A stretch of DNA of 64,000 bases from Bacteroidaceae bacterium (GTDB lineage Bacteria; Bacteroidota; Bacteroidia; Bacteroidales; Bacteroidaceae): NCBI GenBank assembly GCA_017622495.1, contig JAGAQY010000068.1:1-64000 (forward strand). The letters are read 5' to 3'. Of this stretch, positions 1 through 8,255 are shown piece after piece; position 1 is the stretch's first letter; every line of letters starts with the position of its first letter. The notes under the pieces are model-generated. The model had not been told where the DNA came from, ran no database searches, and saw nothing but the letters and a program-made list of their open reading frames with translations. Position numbers and translations under genes: made by a program.

Positions 1-37
1 ACTAAACCCTAAACACTAAACCCTAAACAAAACAAAA
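1..37. repeat. CTAAACCC-type degenerate tract before topB
   Basis: The sequence alternates ctaaaccc and ctaaacac units and runs straight into an A-rich stretch and the topB ATG. The same kind of tract precedes the start codons of the TolC-like gene (48118-48146) and the esterase gene (about 49530-49587). It may act as an unstructured A-rich translation leader; that role is inference. The left end is cut by the window edge. Confidence 0.7.
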
Positions 38-1999
38 ATGATAGTCTGTATAGCCGAGAAGCCGAGTGTAGCAAAGGATATAGCCAACGTGCTGGGCGCC
101 ACCACGCGCCGCGACGGCTATATGGAGGGAAACGGCTACCAAGTGACGTGGACCTTCGGGCACCTGTGCACCCTGAAGGAGCCGCACGACTACACACCGC
201 AGTGGAAGAGTTGGTCGCTGGGCAGCCTGCCCATGATACCGCCCCGATTTGGCATCAAGCTCATCGACGACCGCGGCATAGAGAAGCAGTTTGCCATCAT
301 CAAAGGCCTGATGCAGCAGGCCGACATGATCGTCAACTGCGGCGATGCCGGCCAGGAGGGTGAGCTCATACAACGCTGGGTGATGCAGAAGGCCGAGGCC
401 AAGTGCCCGGTGAAGCGCCTGTGGGTGTCGTCGCTCACCGACGAGGCCATACGCGAGGGATTTGCCAAGCTGATGGACGCATCGGACAAGCAGTCGCTCT
501 ACGAGGCGGGTCTGTGCCGCGCCATCGGCGACTGGGTGCTGGGCATGAACGCTACACGGCTATATACACTGAAGTATGGGCAGAACCGCCGGGTGCTCTC
601 GATAGGGCGTGTGCAGACACCTACGCTGGCCCTCATCGTGAAACGGCAGCAGGAGATAGAGAACTTCGAGCCACAGCAGTACTGGGTGCTGAAGACAATA
701 TACAGGGACATCGCGTTCAACGCTATCGTGAAACGCAGCGATGAGGACCTGATGGCCGACATAGAGAAACTGCGCGAGAAGGCCGAGAAGAAGGGCCTAC
801 CCTTCGATATGGACGAAGCATGGCGAAAGGCCGATGCCGAAAACACGGGCATGGAGCCCATCGCCAGCGAGGAGCAGGGGAAGGCCATACTCGACCGCAT
901 AGAGAGGGCACCCTTCACCGTGACCGCTGTAACCAAGAAGGAGGGCAGGGAGCTGCCCCAGCCGCTGTTTGACCTGGGTAAGCTGCAGACGGAATGTAAC
1001 AAGAAGTTCGGCATACCCGTGGATGTGACGCTGCAGACCGTGCAGTCGCTCTACGAGAAGAAGGTGACCACCTATCCACGTGTGGACACCACCTACCTGA
1101 GCGACGACGTGTATGCCAAATGCCCGCAGATACTCATGGGTCTGCGTGACTATCAGCACCTCATCACCCCGCTCCATGGCCGACCGCTGCTGAAGTCGAA
1201 GAAGGTGTTTGACAACAAGAAGGTGACCGACCACCATGCCATCATCCCCACAGGCGTGTATTCCCAGGCGCTGACGGACACGGAGAAGAAGGTATATGAC
1301 CTCATCGTGCGCCGATTCATCGCCGTGTTCTACCCCGAATGCAAGACCCGCACCACTACCGTGCTGGGCGAGAGCGACGGCATACCCTTCAAGGCATCGG
1401 GCAAGGAAATCGTGGAGCCGGGATGGAGGGTGGTGTTTGACCAAGAATTGAAAATTGAAAATTCAAAATTGAAAGTTAACAGCAGCGACGAAGAGAACAA
1501 CTCTAACGATGAAGGCAATAATTCTCAATTCTCAATTGTCAATTGTCAATTCACCAAGGGTGAGAGCGGTCCCCACCAGCCCGAGCTGGTAGAGCGCTGG
1601 ACACAGCCGCCGAAACCCTACACCGAGGGTACGCTCATCCGTGCCATGGAGACAGCGGGCAAGCTGGTCGACGACGAGGAGCTGCGCGACGCGATGAAGG
1701 AGAACGGCATAGGGCGTCCCGCCACACGCGCCGAAATAATCAAGACACTCTACAAGCGCAACTACGTGAAACTGGTGAAGATGAACCTTGTGCCTACGCC
1801 TACGGGGATAGAACTCATAGGACTCATACGCGAGGAGCTGCTCAAGAGCGCCGAGCTCACCGGTATATGGGAGAAGCGCCTGCGCGATATCGAGGCACGC
1901 AAGTACGACGCCAAGCAGTTTATCGATGAACTGAAGCAGATGGTGACCGACATCGTGCATCAAGTGCTGGCCGATAATACACCGAGGCGAATACAATAA
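38..1999 (+). CDS. topB: DNA topoisomerase III (type IA)
   Basis: This 653-residue type IA topoisomerase cuts one DNA strand through a 5'-phosphotyrosine and passes the other strand, resolving recombination and replication intermediates. The TOPRIM domain is N-terminal, with Glu7 in EKPSVA and the acidic cluster D103/E107/E109 in DAGQEGE. The active-site Tyr is Y346 in TTYPRVDTTYL. The later motif KENGIGRPATRAEII is typical of the family. Length matches normal TopB. The odd part is residues about 470-505, a low-complexity Ser/Asn/Asp/Glu stretch encoded by AATTGAAAATTG and AATTGTCAATTG repeats identical in type to the intergenic ones. It sits in a linker before the conserved KGESGPH motif, so function is probably kept. 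The ATG at 38 is the natural start. Confidence 0.96.
   Translation: MIVCIAEKPSVAKDIANVLGATTRRDGYMEGNGYQVTWTFGHLCTLKEPHDYTPQWKSWSLGSLPMIPPRFGIKLIDDRGIEKQFAIIKGLMQQADMIVNCGDAGQEGELIQRWVMQKAEAKCPVKRLWVSSLTDEAIREGFAKLMDASDKQSLYEAGLCRAIGDWVLGMNATRLYTLKYGQNRRVLSIGRVQTPTLALIVKRQQEIENFEPQQYWVLKTIYRDIAFNAIVKRSDEDLMADIEKLREKAEKKGLPFDMDEAWRKADAENTGMEPIASEEQGKAILDRIERAPFTVTAVTKKEGRELPQPLFDLGKLQTECNKKFGIPVDVTLQTVQSLYEKKVTTYPRVDTTYLSDDVYAKCPQILMGLRDYQHLITPLHGRPLLKSKKVFDNKKVTDHHAIIPTGVYSQALTDTEKKVYDLIVRRFIAVFYPECKTRTTTVLGESDGIPFKASGKEIVEPGWRVVFDQELKIENSKLKVNSSDEENNSNDEGNNSQFSIVNCQFTKGESGPHQPELVERWTQPPKPYTEGTLIRAMETAGKLVDDEELRDAMKENGIGRPATRAEIIKTLYKRNYVKLVKMNLVPTPTGIELIGLIREELLKSAELTGIWEKRLRDIEARKYDAKQFIDELKQMVTDIVHQVLADNTPRRIQ
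1442..1552. repeat. AATTG-type repeat tract in frame inside topB
   Basis: Two AT-rich repeat blocks, aattgaaaattgaaaattc at the left and ctcaattgtcaattgtcaa at the right, flank an AAC/GAC/GAA-rich centre. Both block types occur in non-coding DNA elsewhere in the window, for example at 42199-42230 and 43340-43378. The reading frame stays open across the whole insert. Confidence 0.8.
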
Positions 2000-2027
2000 A
2001 TTGCCCAATCGGCAGTTTAAATAAGGA

Positions 2028-4013
2028 ATGAAGACTGCACGCTATACATATTGCCTATATAGCCTACTCGTGGGACTACTGCTCACAAGCTGCGGTGCCG
2101 AGAGCATCTTGCGCAAGGCAGACCAAAGCTATGCCCTGGGAGAATACAACGAGGCTGCCGCACTATACAAGAAGGCATACTCGAAAACTGAGGCCAAGGA
2201 CAAGGCCAAACGGGCAGAGCGAGCCTTCAAGACGGCCGAATGCTACCGCCGCATCAACATGAACGCCAAGGCTATGGCAGCCTACCGCAATGCCATACGA
2301 TACAACTACCCTGATAGCGTGATGTACAAGCACATGGCCGACCTGCAGCTGCAGAAGGGGGAGTACAAGGCTGCCGTGCAAAACTACGACATCTACCTGG
2401 AGTATAACCCTACAGACACCACAGCCATCAACGGAAAGAAGGCATGCACCACGGCACCGCAGTGGAAGAAGAACCCTACACGCTATATCGTAAAGAAAGA
2501 AACCTTCTTCAACTCACGACGCAGCGAATACTCGCCTGTATATGGCAGCGAGGACTTCGGGCAGCTATTCTTCACCTCTACACGCGACAAGGCACTGGGC
2601 GAGGACAAAAGCCTGATTACAGGAGTCAAGGCACCCGACATATTCTTCTCTACCAAGGACGAGAAGGGCAAATGGCAGAAACCCGAACCGCTGGAGGGAG
2701 AGGTAAACAGCGAATACGAGGATGGAGCATGTGCCTTCACCCCCGACTACAAGACGATGTACTTCACACGCTGCCTCGTCGACGGTGAAGCACCCCGCAG
2801 TGCACAGATATACAAGTCGACACGCTCAGATGCTACGTGGAGCGCCCCTACCCTATGCGAACTGGCGAACGACACGATTTCCTCATTTGCACACCCTGCC
2901 GTATCGCCCGACGGGGCATGGCTCTACTTCGTGTCGGACATGAGTGGCGGCATGGGCGGACTCGACATCTGGCGCATCGCCATCACGGGCGAGGAGTTTG
3001 GCGGCGTGGAAAACCTCGGAGCTGCCATCAACACACAGGGCAATGAGATGTTCCCCACATTCCGCCCCAACGGAGACCTCTACTTCTCATCGAACGGCCA
3101 CCACGGCATGGGCGGACTCGACATCTACTGCGCCACACAGGACGAGGAGAACAGGTGGAGCATCACCAACCTGCAGGCACCGGTAAACTCGGCCAACGAC
3201 GACTTCGGCATGACATTTGAGGGAGAACTTACACGCGGATACTTCAGCAGTAACCGTGGCGATGCCCGCGGATGGGACCACATATACTCATTCTATCTGC
3301 CCGAGACCGTGCACAACCTCACAGGATGGGTGTATGAGAAAGATGGCTACGAACTCACCGAAGGTACCGTATACCTCATAGGCAACGATGGCACCAACGA
3401 GAAACTGAGCGTGAAGACCGACGGTTCGTTCACCAAACGCATCACACCGGGAGTGAGCTACGTGATGCTGGGATCGTGCAAGGGATTCCTCAACTACAAG
3501 CAAGAGCTGACGGCCGACAGTACCGTAGAAGACAGGGAGTATGTGTTGCAGTTCCCGCTCTCCTCAATCACCAAACCAGTGCTGATAGAGAATATCTTCT
3601 ATAAGTTTGACTCGGCCGAACTGACCGACTCGTCGACGGTGGCACTGGACGAACTGGTGCGCCTGCTCACCGACAACCCCGGCACCGTAATCGAGCTGGG
3701 CGCTCACTGCGACTACAAGGGACGAGATGAATACAACGAGCGACTATCACAACGGCGTGCCGAATCGGTAGTAAACTACCTCATATCGCAGGGCATCGAG
3801 GCCGACCGTCTTGTACCGAAGGGGTATGGCGAGAGTACTCCCAAGACCGTGACACGCCGTATGGCAGAGAAATATACCTTCATGAAGGAGGGCGATGCGC
3901 TCACCGAAGAGTACATACTCACCCTGCCCGAAGAGCAGCAGGAGATATGCAATGCCGAGAACAGGCGCACCGAGTTCCGCGTGCTGCGCACGACGTATAG
4001 GTTATATGAATAA
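2028..4013 (+). CDS. OmpA-family lipoprotein with TPR and PD40 repeats (PorE-like)
   Basis: This 661-residue protein has a lipoprotein signal with the lipobox LLTSC (lipidated Cys22). Next come TPR-like helices (about 25-130), several PD40/WD40-like beta-propeller blades (about 155-400, with SPDGAWLYFVSD and repeated GGLDIW/GGLDIY), and a small carboxypeptidase-regulatory-like beta domain (about 425-510). The C-terminal OmpA-like peptidoglycan-binding domain (about 520-660) contains LGAHCDYKGRDEYNERLSQRR. This order is that of PorE, which ties the type IX secretion machinery to peptidoglycan in Porphyromonas. The two proteins in this window with possible type IX tails fit that idea, but assignment as the functional PorE is inference. 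It starts 28 bp after topB and its stop codon lies inside a 40-bp palindrome. Confidence 0.85.
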   Translation: MKTARYTYCLYSLLVGLLLTSCGAESILRKADQSYALGEYNEAAALYKKAYSKTEAKDKAKRAERAFKTAECYRRINMNAKAMAAYRNAIRYNYPDSVMYKHMADLQLQKGEYKAAVQNYDIYLEYNPTDTTAINGKKACTTAPQWKKNPTRYIVKKETFFNSRRSEYSPVYGSEDFGQLFFTSTRDKALGEDKSLITGVKAPDIFFSTKDEKGKWQKPEPLEGEVNSEYEDGACAFTPDYKTMYFTRCLVDGEAPRSAQIYKSTRSDATWSAPTLCELANDTISSFAHPAVSPDGAWLYFVSDMSGGMGGLDIWRIAITGEEFGGVENLGAAINTQGNEMFPTFRPNGDLYFSSNGHHGMGGLDIYCATQDEENRWSITNLQAPVNSANDDFGMTFEGELTRGYFSSNRGDARGWDHIYSFYLPETVHNLTGWVYEKDGYELTEGTVYLIGNDGTNEKLSVKTDGSFTKRITPGVSYVMLGSCKGFLNYKQELTADSTVEDREYVLQFPLSSITKPVLIENIFYKFDSAELTDSSTVALDELVRLLTDNPGTVIELGAHCDYKGRDEYNERLSQRRAESVVNYLISQGIEADRLVPKGYGESTPKTVTRRMAEKYTFMKEGDALTEEYILTLPEEQQEICNAENRRTEFRVLRTTYRLYE

Positions 4014-4043
4014 TAGGCGCGATATCGCGCCTATTATTCATAT
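4004..4043. terminator. Perfect 40-bp palindrome at a gene end
   Basis: Positions 4004-4023 and 4024-4043 are exact reverse complements with no spacer, centred on gcgcgat/atcgcgc. The TAA of the upstream gene (4011-4013) lies inside the left arm. It probably serves as a two-way terminator between this gene and the convergent glsB. It has no clear U-tract and lacks a loop, which is unusual for an intrinsic terminator. Confidence 0.6.
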
Positions 4044-4127
4044 GTCTACAGTCAACGGTCACAGCCAGGCTCCGCCGTGTACACCCATCAGGGTGGCACG
4101 ACTGTTAACCATAGACTGTCGACAAAT

Positions 4128-5075
4128 CTACTTTCTCACCTTACACTTCTCGTATGACTCCACATAGCGCTTATACTTGTCGGGATAGATGTCGTCTGTA
4201 GTGATAATCATCGCCGTGTCGTAGCAGTCGCCAAAATCGGGGTCGAAGGTGGTACCGAAGGTCTTCATTGTGGGTGACAGACCGATGTAGAGGTGTATGA
4301 AGGGGGGGATGGTATCACCCAATGACTTCACGTAGTTGTTGAGGATAGCGTAGTTTTCCTTGTAGTCGGCACCGGTAAACATCTCCTTGAAGAAGGCAAT
4401 CTGCTCGGGAGTACAGGTCTCGGGATTTTTGGAGGTGATGAGTCCCTCGCGGTCACCAAAGCTCATGTCAAGATAGTAAACCATCGCCTTACGGCTCATC
4501 TCAGGGCTGGTGCTGTAGATGGTGACCTTACCCGAAAGATACTTCACAGTGGGGTCGGTGGCAATGAGTCCGCCAATGCCATCCCACAGGTTGTCGAGGG
4601 CGAAGAGTGCCTTGCGGCCTCCTGCAGCGCTCTGATACTTGGGCTGCACAAAGGCGCGGGCCATCTCGATGCAATGAGGAAACTCATTGTCGAGGAACTT
4701 CTGTGAGAAGTCGAACAGGTGCTCTGTATTTACATAGGGCTGGCCATTGGGATGGAACGAAGCCATTTTCCAGCGTGTGAAACGATAGCCTCCGATGATT
4801 TCATCGGCTTCGGGGTTCCATACAATGAGCTGGAAGCAAGCAGGGTCTTCAAGGTCGAAATGGTCGAGGTCGCAGTCCTTGCCGCTGCCACCACCCACAG
4901 CGCGGAATGAGACTTCGCGTAGGCGGCCAATTTCACGCAGCACGTTGGGAGCGGTCTCATTGTTCACTACATAGAGTTCATTGTCTCCGCGGTTGGTAGT
5001 GCGGAGGAAGGTATTGTCGTTGAGTTCGCTCTTGAGTAACTCTACGCTTATGGGGTCAATAATATGAGGTACCAT
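4128..5075 (-). CDS. glsB: GNAT-type N-acyltransferase (glycine lipid synthesis)
   Basis: This 315-residue protein resembles the hemolysin/OlsB-type GNAT acyltransferases of Bacteroidota. Features include ELYVVNNETAP, IGRLREVSFRAVGGG and a later IGGYRFTRW segment followed by FLDNEFPHCIEMARAFV. In Bacteroides, GlsB transfers a 3-hydroxy fatty acyl group to the amino group of glycine, giving commendamide-type N-acylglycine. The next enzyme, GlsA, O-acylates it. The glsA gene is 13 nt upstream on the same strand, so the pair is very likely one transcript. Substrate specificity is inferred from family and pairing. The stop codon abuts a GTCGAC-containing repeat-like stretch (4044-4127). Confidence 0.85.
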   Translation of the reverse strand: MVPHIIDPISVELLKSELNDNTFLRTTNRGDNELYVVNNETAPNVLREIGRLREVSFRAVGGGSGKDCDLDHFDLEDPACFQLIVWNPEADEIIGGYRFTRWKMASFHPNGQPYVNTEHLFDFSQKFLDNEFPHCIEMARAFVQPKYQSAAGGRKALFALDNLWDGIGGLIATDPTVKYLSGKVTIYSTSPEMSRKAMVYYLDMSFGDREGLITSKNPETCTPEQIAFFKEMFTGADYKENYAILNNYVKSLGDTIPPFIHLYIGLSPTMKTFGTTFDPDFGDCYDTAMIITTDDIYPDKYKRYVESYEKCKVRK

Positions 5076-5088
5076 ATTTATTACTTTC

Positions 5089-5940
5089 TTACATATTCAT
5101 CACACATCCATTACCCTCGGCCAGCTTTGCCACCTTGTCCTTTACCTCGGCGGCCCATTGGAGGTCGGTCTTGCTGCGGTCGAAGGTGGTATAAGGAATT
5201 GGTTCGCCGAAGGTGATGACAAACTCATTGCCACGTTGTTTGAAGAGCTCGTCTACCAGGTACAGCATACCGAGATTGATCTTCAGCTTGAAGAATCGGC
5301 TCACCTTGGACAAGAAGAAGAACCACTTGGAATTGTGCCCAGAGATGTGTACGGGCACAACATCGCGCTCATGACGACGCGACTGCGTGATAAACATCTT
5401 CTTCCACGGCATCTCAGTAATTTTGCCTTTAATCTTGCGAGCACAGAGTCCTGCCGGAAACACCAGCACTTGCTTGTCCGACTCGAACATCTCCGCAATT
5501 CGTGTACCAAGGTCACGGCTCTGCTTTGACGACAAATTGTTGACCGGCACAAAGAACTCCGTCAAAGGCTTCAGATGTGCCAAGATAGGTGTTACGGGCA
5601 CCTTGAATCCATCGCCATACAGTTTGTGAAACACCGAACCGATAATCAAGGCCTCGGGACCTCCAAGCGGATGGTTACAAACAAAGAGATACTTCTTGCC
5701 AAGGTCCAAATGCTCCTCGCCACGTGTACGGAAGGTGATATTGAGGTATCTGAGTGCATCATCGAAGAAGCCTACACCCACAGGGCACTCGGCCTGCATG
5801 ATGGCCTCATTGATGTCGTCCTGATGCAAGCGGCGCTTGAGGAAGTTGATGGCAAAGCGCGGCAATTTCTTGCGCAGCTTAGGCCCCAGTATCTTGTCTA
5901 TGTCTACGAATAAGCTTTCTCTTTCGTTGTATTTCTCCAT
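5089..5940 (-). CDS. glsA: Lysophospholipid-type O-acyltransferase (glycine lipid synthesis)
   Basis: This 283-residue PlsC/OlsA-like acyltransferase carries the core motif CNHPLGGPEAL, in which the acidic residue after the His is one position later than in classical HX4D, and a FPAGLCARKI segment in place of the FPEG motif. Paired with GlsB it would O-acylate N-acylglycine to form glycine lipid at the inner membrane. I place the start at the ATG at 5940 (MEKYNERES); the open frame extends 14 codons further upstream with a hydrophobic, poorly conserved leader. Even so, the gene overlaps the 3' end of the upstream permease gene by 62 nt. Confidence 0.85.
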   Translation of the reverse strand: MEKYNERESLFVDIDKILGPKLRKKLPRFAINFLKRRLHQDDINEAIMQAECPVGVGFFDDALRYLNITFRTRGEEHLDLGKKYLFVCNHPLGGPEALIIGSVFHKLYGDGFKVPVTPILAHLKPLTEFFVPVNNLSSKQSRDLGTRIAEMFESDKQVLVFPAGLCARKIKGKITEMPWKKMFITQSRRHERDVVPVHISGHNSKWFFFLSKVSRFFKLKINLGMLYLVDELFKQRGNEFVITFGEPIPYTTFDRSKTDLQWAAEVKDKVAKLAEGNGCVMNM

Positions 5941-7294
5941 AGTTCTTACGTATAATCCAATAGAAAACAAAACCAATAGCAATCCACACCAGCAATATCA
6001 CACGGCTCTGGAATGACAGGTAACCGGGCATACCGGGGATGAGCAGCAGCGACAGGAAGAAGAGCGAGAACACGCATCCCACAATGCCAATCCACACCTG
6101 CTTGGTGTCGCCAGCCTTGCGTGCCATAATGGCCGCCGAGCCTGTAGTGTAAGCAAACACGATGGCTGCACCTACACTGGTCATATCGACAATCCAGTTG
6201 AGCACCTCGCGACCAAACCACGGGGCAAACAGACTCATCACCATGACGAAAAGGATGGCGTTGCGCGGGGTACCGTGCTTGGGCGAGAGTTTCTTGAAGA
6301 CCGCAGGCAGACTGCCCTCATCGGCCATCGCATACATCAGGCGCGAGGTAGAGATATAGAAGGCGTTCATACCCGACACCACAGCACAGAACATGGCAAT
6401 GCCGAGGACTACCAGGCCCACGAGCCCCAGCATCTTGCGCACTACGAAACCCGTAGGCCAATTTTCACGCGCCGCCAAGAGGTCCTGCCACGGCATCACT
6501 CCAGTAGCGGTCACCGTGCATACAGCGATATAGAGCAGGGCAGCGATGAAGATGGCCAGCACCATGATGCGTGTAGATTTCTTATGGTCGAAGTTATACT
6601 CCTCGGCACTCTGCGGTATGCAATCGAAACCTATGAATGCCCAAGGTGCCATAGCCACAATGCTGAATACCCCCTGCCACCAGTTTGTACTCTCGGGGAA
6701 GCCCGGAGCCAGATGGCTCCAGTCGGCCATACCCATGATAAGGCATGTTATGAGGCAGATGCACCCTACGAGCGTGAGCGAGATGGCTGTCTGCAGCCAT
6801 GCCGCCTGCTTGATGCCCTTGATGTTGATAAGCGCCATGAGTATGATGAACACCGAGGCCAGCACTACCTCACCGGCATATACATCCCAACCGGCCACTT
6901 GGTAGAGCAGTCCGCGCTGTATGATACCCGGAAACAGATAACGGCTGATGAGTGCGAGTGCCGTGGCATTGAGCGGAATAAGGCTCCAGTAGGCCAATAT
7001 CATACCCCAACCACACACGAAAGCATTGCGTTTGCCTATGGCCTCCTTGGTGTAGATAAACTCACCTCCGCTGACGGGAAACTTGCGGATGAGGTAGCCG
7101 TAGCTGAGTGCTATCACGATAATCAGTAAGGCACCTATGAACATACCCAATGCCGTACCTAGCGGACCTGCTTTCGGTAGAAATGCGTTACCCGGGAGCA
7201 CGAAGCATCCCCAACCAATAATTGCACCCAATGCCAAGGCCCACACATCTATAGGACGCATCGAGCGCTTGAATTTTCCATTCGAATTAGGCAT
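5879..7294 (-). CDS. APC-family amino acid permease
   Basis: This 471-residue polytopic protein has about 12 hydrophobic segments. It starts with MRPIDVWALALGAIIGWGCFVLPG, the signature first helix of the amino acid-polyamine-organocation family with the conserved Gly-rich break, and contains GGEFIYTKEAIGKRNAF in the second and third helices. It probably imports or exchanges an amino acid; the substrate cannot be told from sequence. The C-terminal tail is basic (RKRKLIRRHRQ) and its last 62 nt are shared with the start of glsA, which points to translational coupling in a permease-glsA-glsB operon. Confidence 0.88.
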   Translation of the reverse strand: MPNSNGKFKRSMRPIDVWALALGAIIGWGCFVLPGNAFLPKAGPLGTALGMFIGALLIIVIALSYGYLIRKFPVSGGEFIYTKEAIGKRNAFVCGWGMILAYWSLIPLNATALALISRYLFPGIIQRGLLYQVAGWDVYAGEVVLASVFIILMALINIKGIKQAAWLQTAISLTLVGCICLITCLIMGMADWSHLAPGFPESTNWWQGVFSIVAMAPWAFIGFDCIPQSAEEYNFDHKKSTRIMVLAIFIAALLYIAVCTVTATGVMPWQDLLAARENWPTGFVVRKMLGLVGLVVLGIAMFCAVVSGMNAFYISTSRLMYAMADEGSLPAVFKKLSPKHGTPRNAILFVMVMSLFAPWFGREVLNWIVDMTSVGAAIVFAYTTGSAAIMARKAGDTKQVWIGIVGCVFSLFFLSLLLIPGMPGYLSFQSRVILLVWIAIGFVFYWIIRKNYGEIQRKRKLIRRHRQDTGA

Positions 7295-7485
7295 ATAAAT
7301 AAATCTTTCGTTAATCTTATTTCACAAAAAAGATATCTAACAACTGCCAAAGGTAGAAAAATTATTTTTATTTTAGAAAATTTAATGCTCATTTTTTATC
7401 TCTTCACCGAAAGAAACAAAATCCTTATCCCTGCTGTAATTTAGATTTTTTTATTATCACATTTTAATATTTTAAATCTTATACG

Positions 7486-7493
7486 TACCTTTG
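7486..7493 (+). promoter_or_regulatory. Bacteroidota -7 element for rsmI
   Basis: TACCTTTG matches the TAnnTTTG consensus and is followed by C, 17 bp before the rsmI ATG. The 150 bp upstream are extremely AT-rich and separate rsmI from the divergent permease gene. No clean TTTG -33 box is visible. Confidence 0.6.
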
Positions 7494-7510
7494 CCCCAAA
7501 GGAAAATGAT

Positions 7511-8194
7511 ATGGCAGCAGGACGATTATATATAGTGCCCACTCCTGTGGGAAATTTGGAAGACATGACTTTCCGCGCTATCCGCACACTCAAAGAGGCT
7601 GATCTTATCTTGGCTGAAGACACACGCACCAGCGGCATTCTCCTCAAGCACTATGAGATCAAGAACACCTTGCAATCACACCATAAATTCAACGAACACA
7701 AGACCTTAGAGCCCCTCGTGCAGCGCATGCTGGCAGGTGAGACTGTCGCGTTAGTATCTGATGCCGGCACCCCAGCCATCAGCGACCCAGGTTTTTTACT
7801 CGTGCGCGAATGTGTGAGAAACGGCATTGAAGTACAATGCCTCCCCGGCGCCACAGCTTTTGTCCCGGCCTTAGTATCCTCGGGACTCCCCAACGATCGT
7901 TTCTGTTTTGAGGGCTTCCTTCCTCAGAAGAAGGGTAGGCAAACTCGTTTGCAGGCCTTGCAAACCGAGCATCGCACAATGATATTCTACGAATCGCCCT
8001 ACAGACTGGTAAAGACGCTCACCCAGTTTGCCGAACACTTCGGTGCCGAGCGAGAGGTGGCCGTATGCCGTGAGATCTCCAAGGTGCATGAGCAAACTGT
8101 GCGCGGCACACTCACCGAAGTGATTGCCCACTTCACCGCAACCGAGCCACGTGGCGAGATTGTCATCATACTCTCGGGCACACAGGACAAATAA
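7511..8194 (+). CDS. rsmI: 16S rRNA (cytidine(1402)-2'-O)-methyltransferase
   Basis: This 227-residue SAM-dependent methyltransferase of the tetrapyrrole methylase fold modifies C1402 in the decoding centre of 16S rRNA. Diagnostic stretches are LYIVPTPVGNLEDMT at the N-terminus, LAEDTRTSGILLKHY, LVSDAGTPAISDPG (SAM-binding Gly-rich loop) and FYESPYRLVKTL. The length is slightly short at the C-terminus, where many family members carry a small extra domain. It has its own promoter and is followed after 61 bp by a porin gene. Confidence 0.96.
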   Translation: MAAGRLYIVPTPVGNLEDMTFRAIRTLKEADLILAEDTRTSGILLKHYEIKNTLQSHHKFNEHKTLEPLVQRMLAGETVALVSDAGTPAISDPGFLLVRECVRNGIEVQCLPGATAFVPALVSSGLPNDRFCFEGFLPQKKGRQTRLQALQTEHRTMIFYESPYRLVKTLTQFAEHFGAEREVAVCREISKVHEQTVRGTLTEVIAHFTATEPRGEIVIILSGTQDK

Positions 8195-8255
8195 CATATA
8201 TAATTAAGAAGAATCGACTTACCCCCCTAATACGAAACTATAAAAAACACCTAAG

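Noticed and set aside
1..37. Telomere or chromosome end
   Set aside because: The CTAAACCC units resemble plant-type telomere repeats, but they are degenerate and recur internally at 48119 and 49527, so this is an intergenic repeat family.
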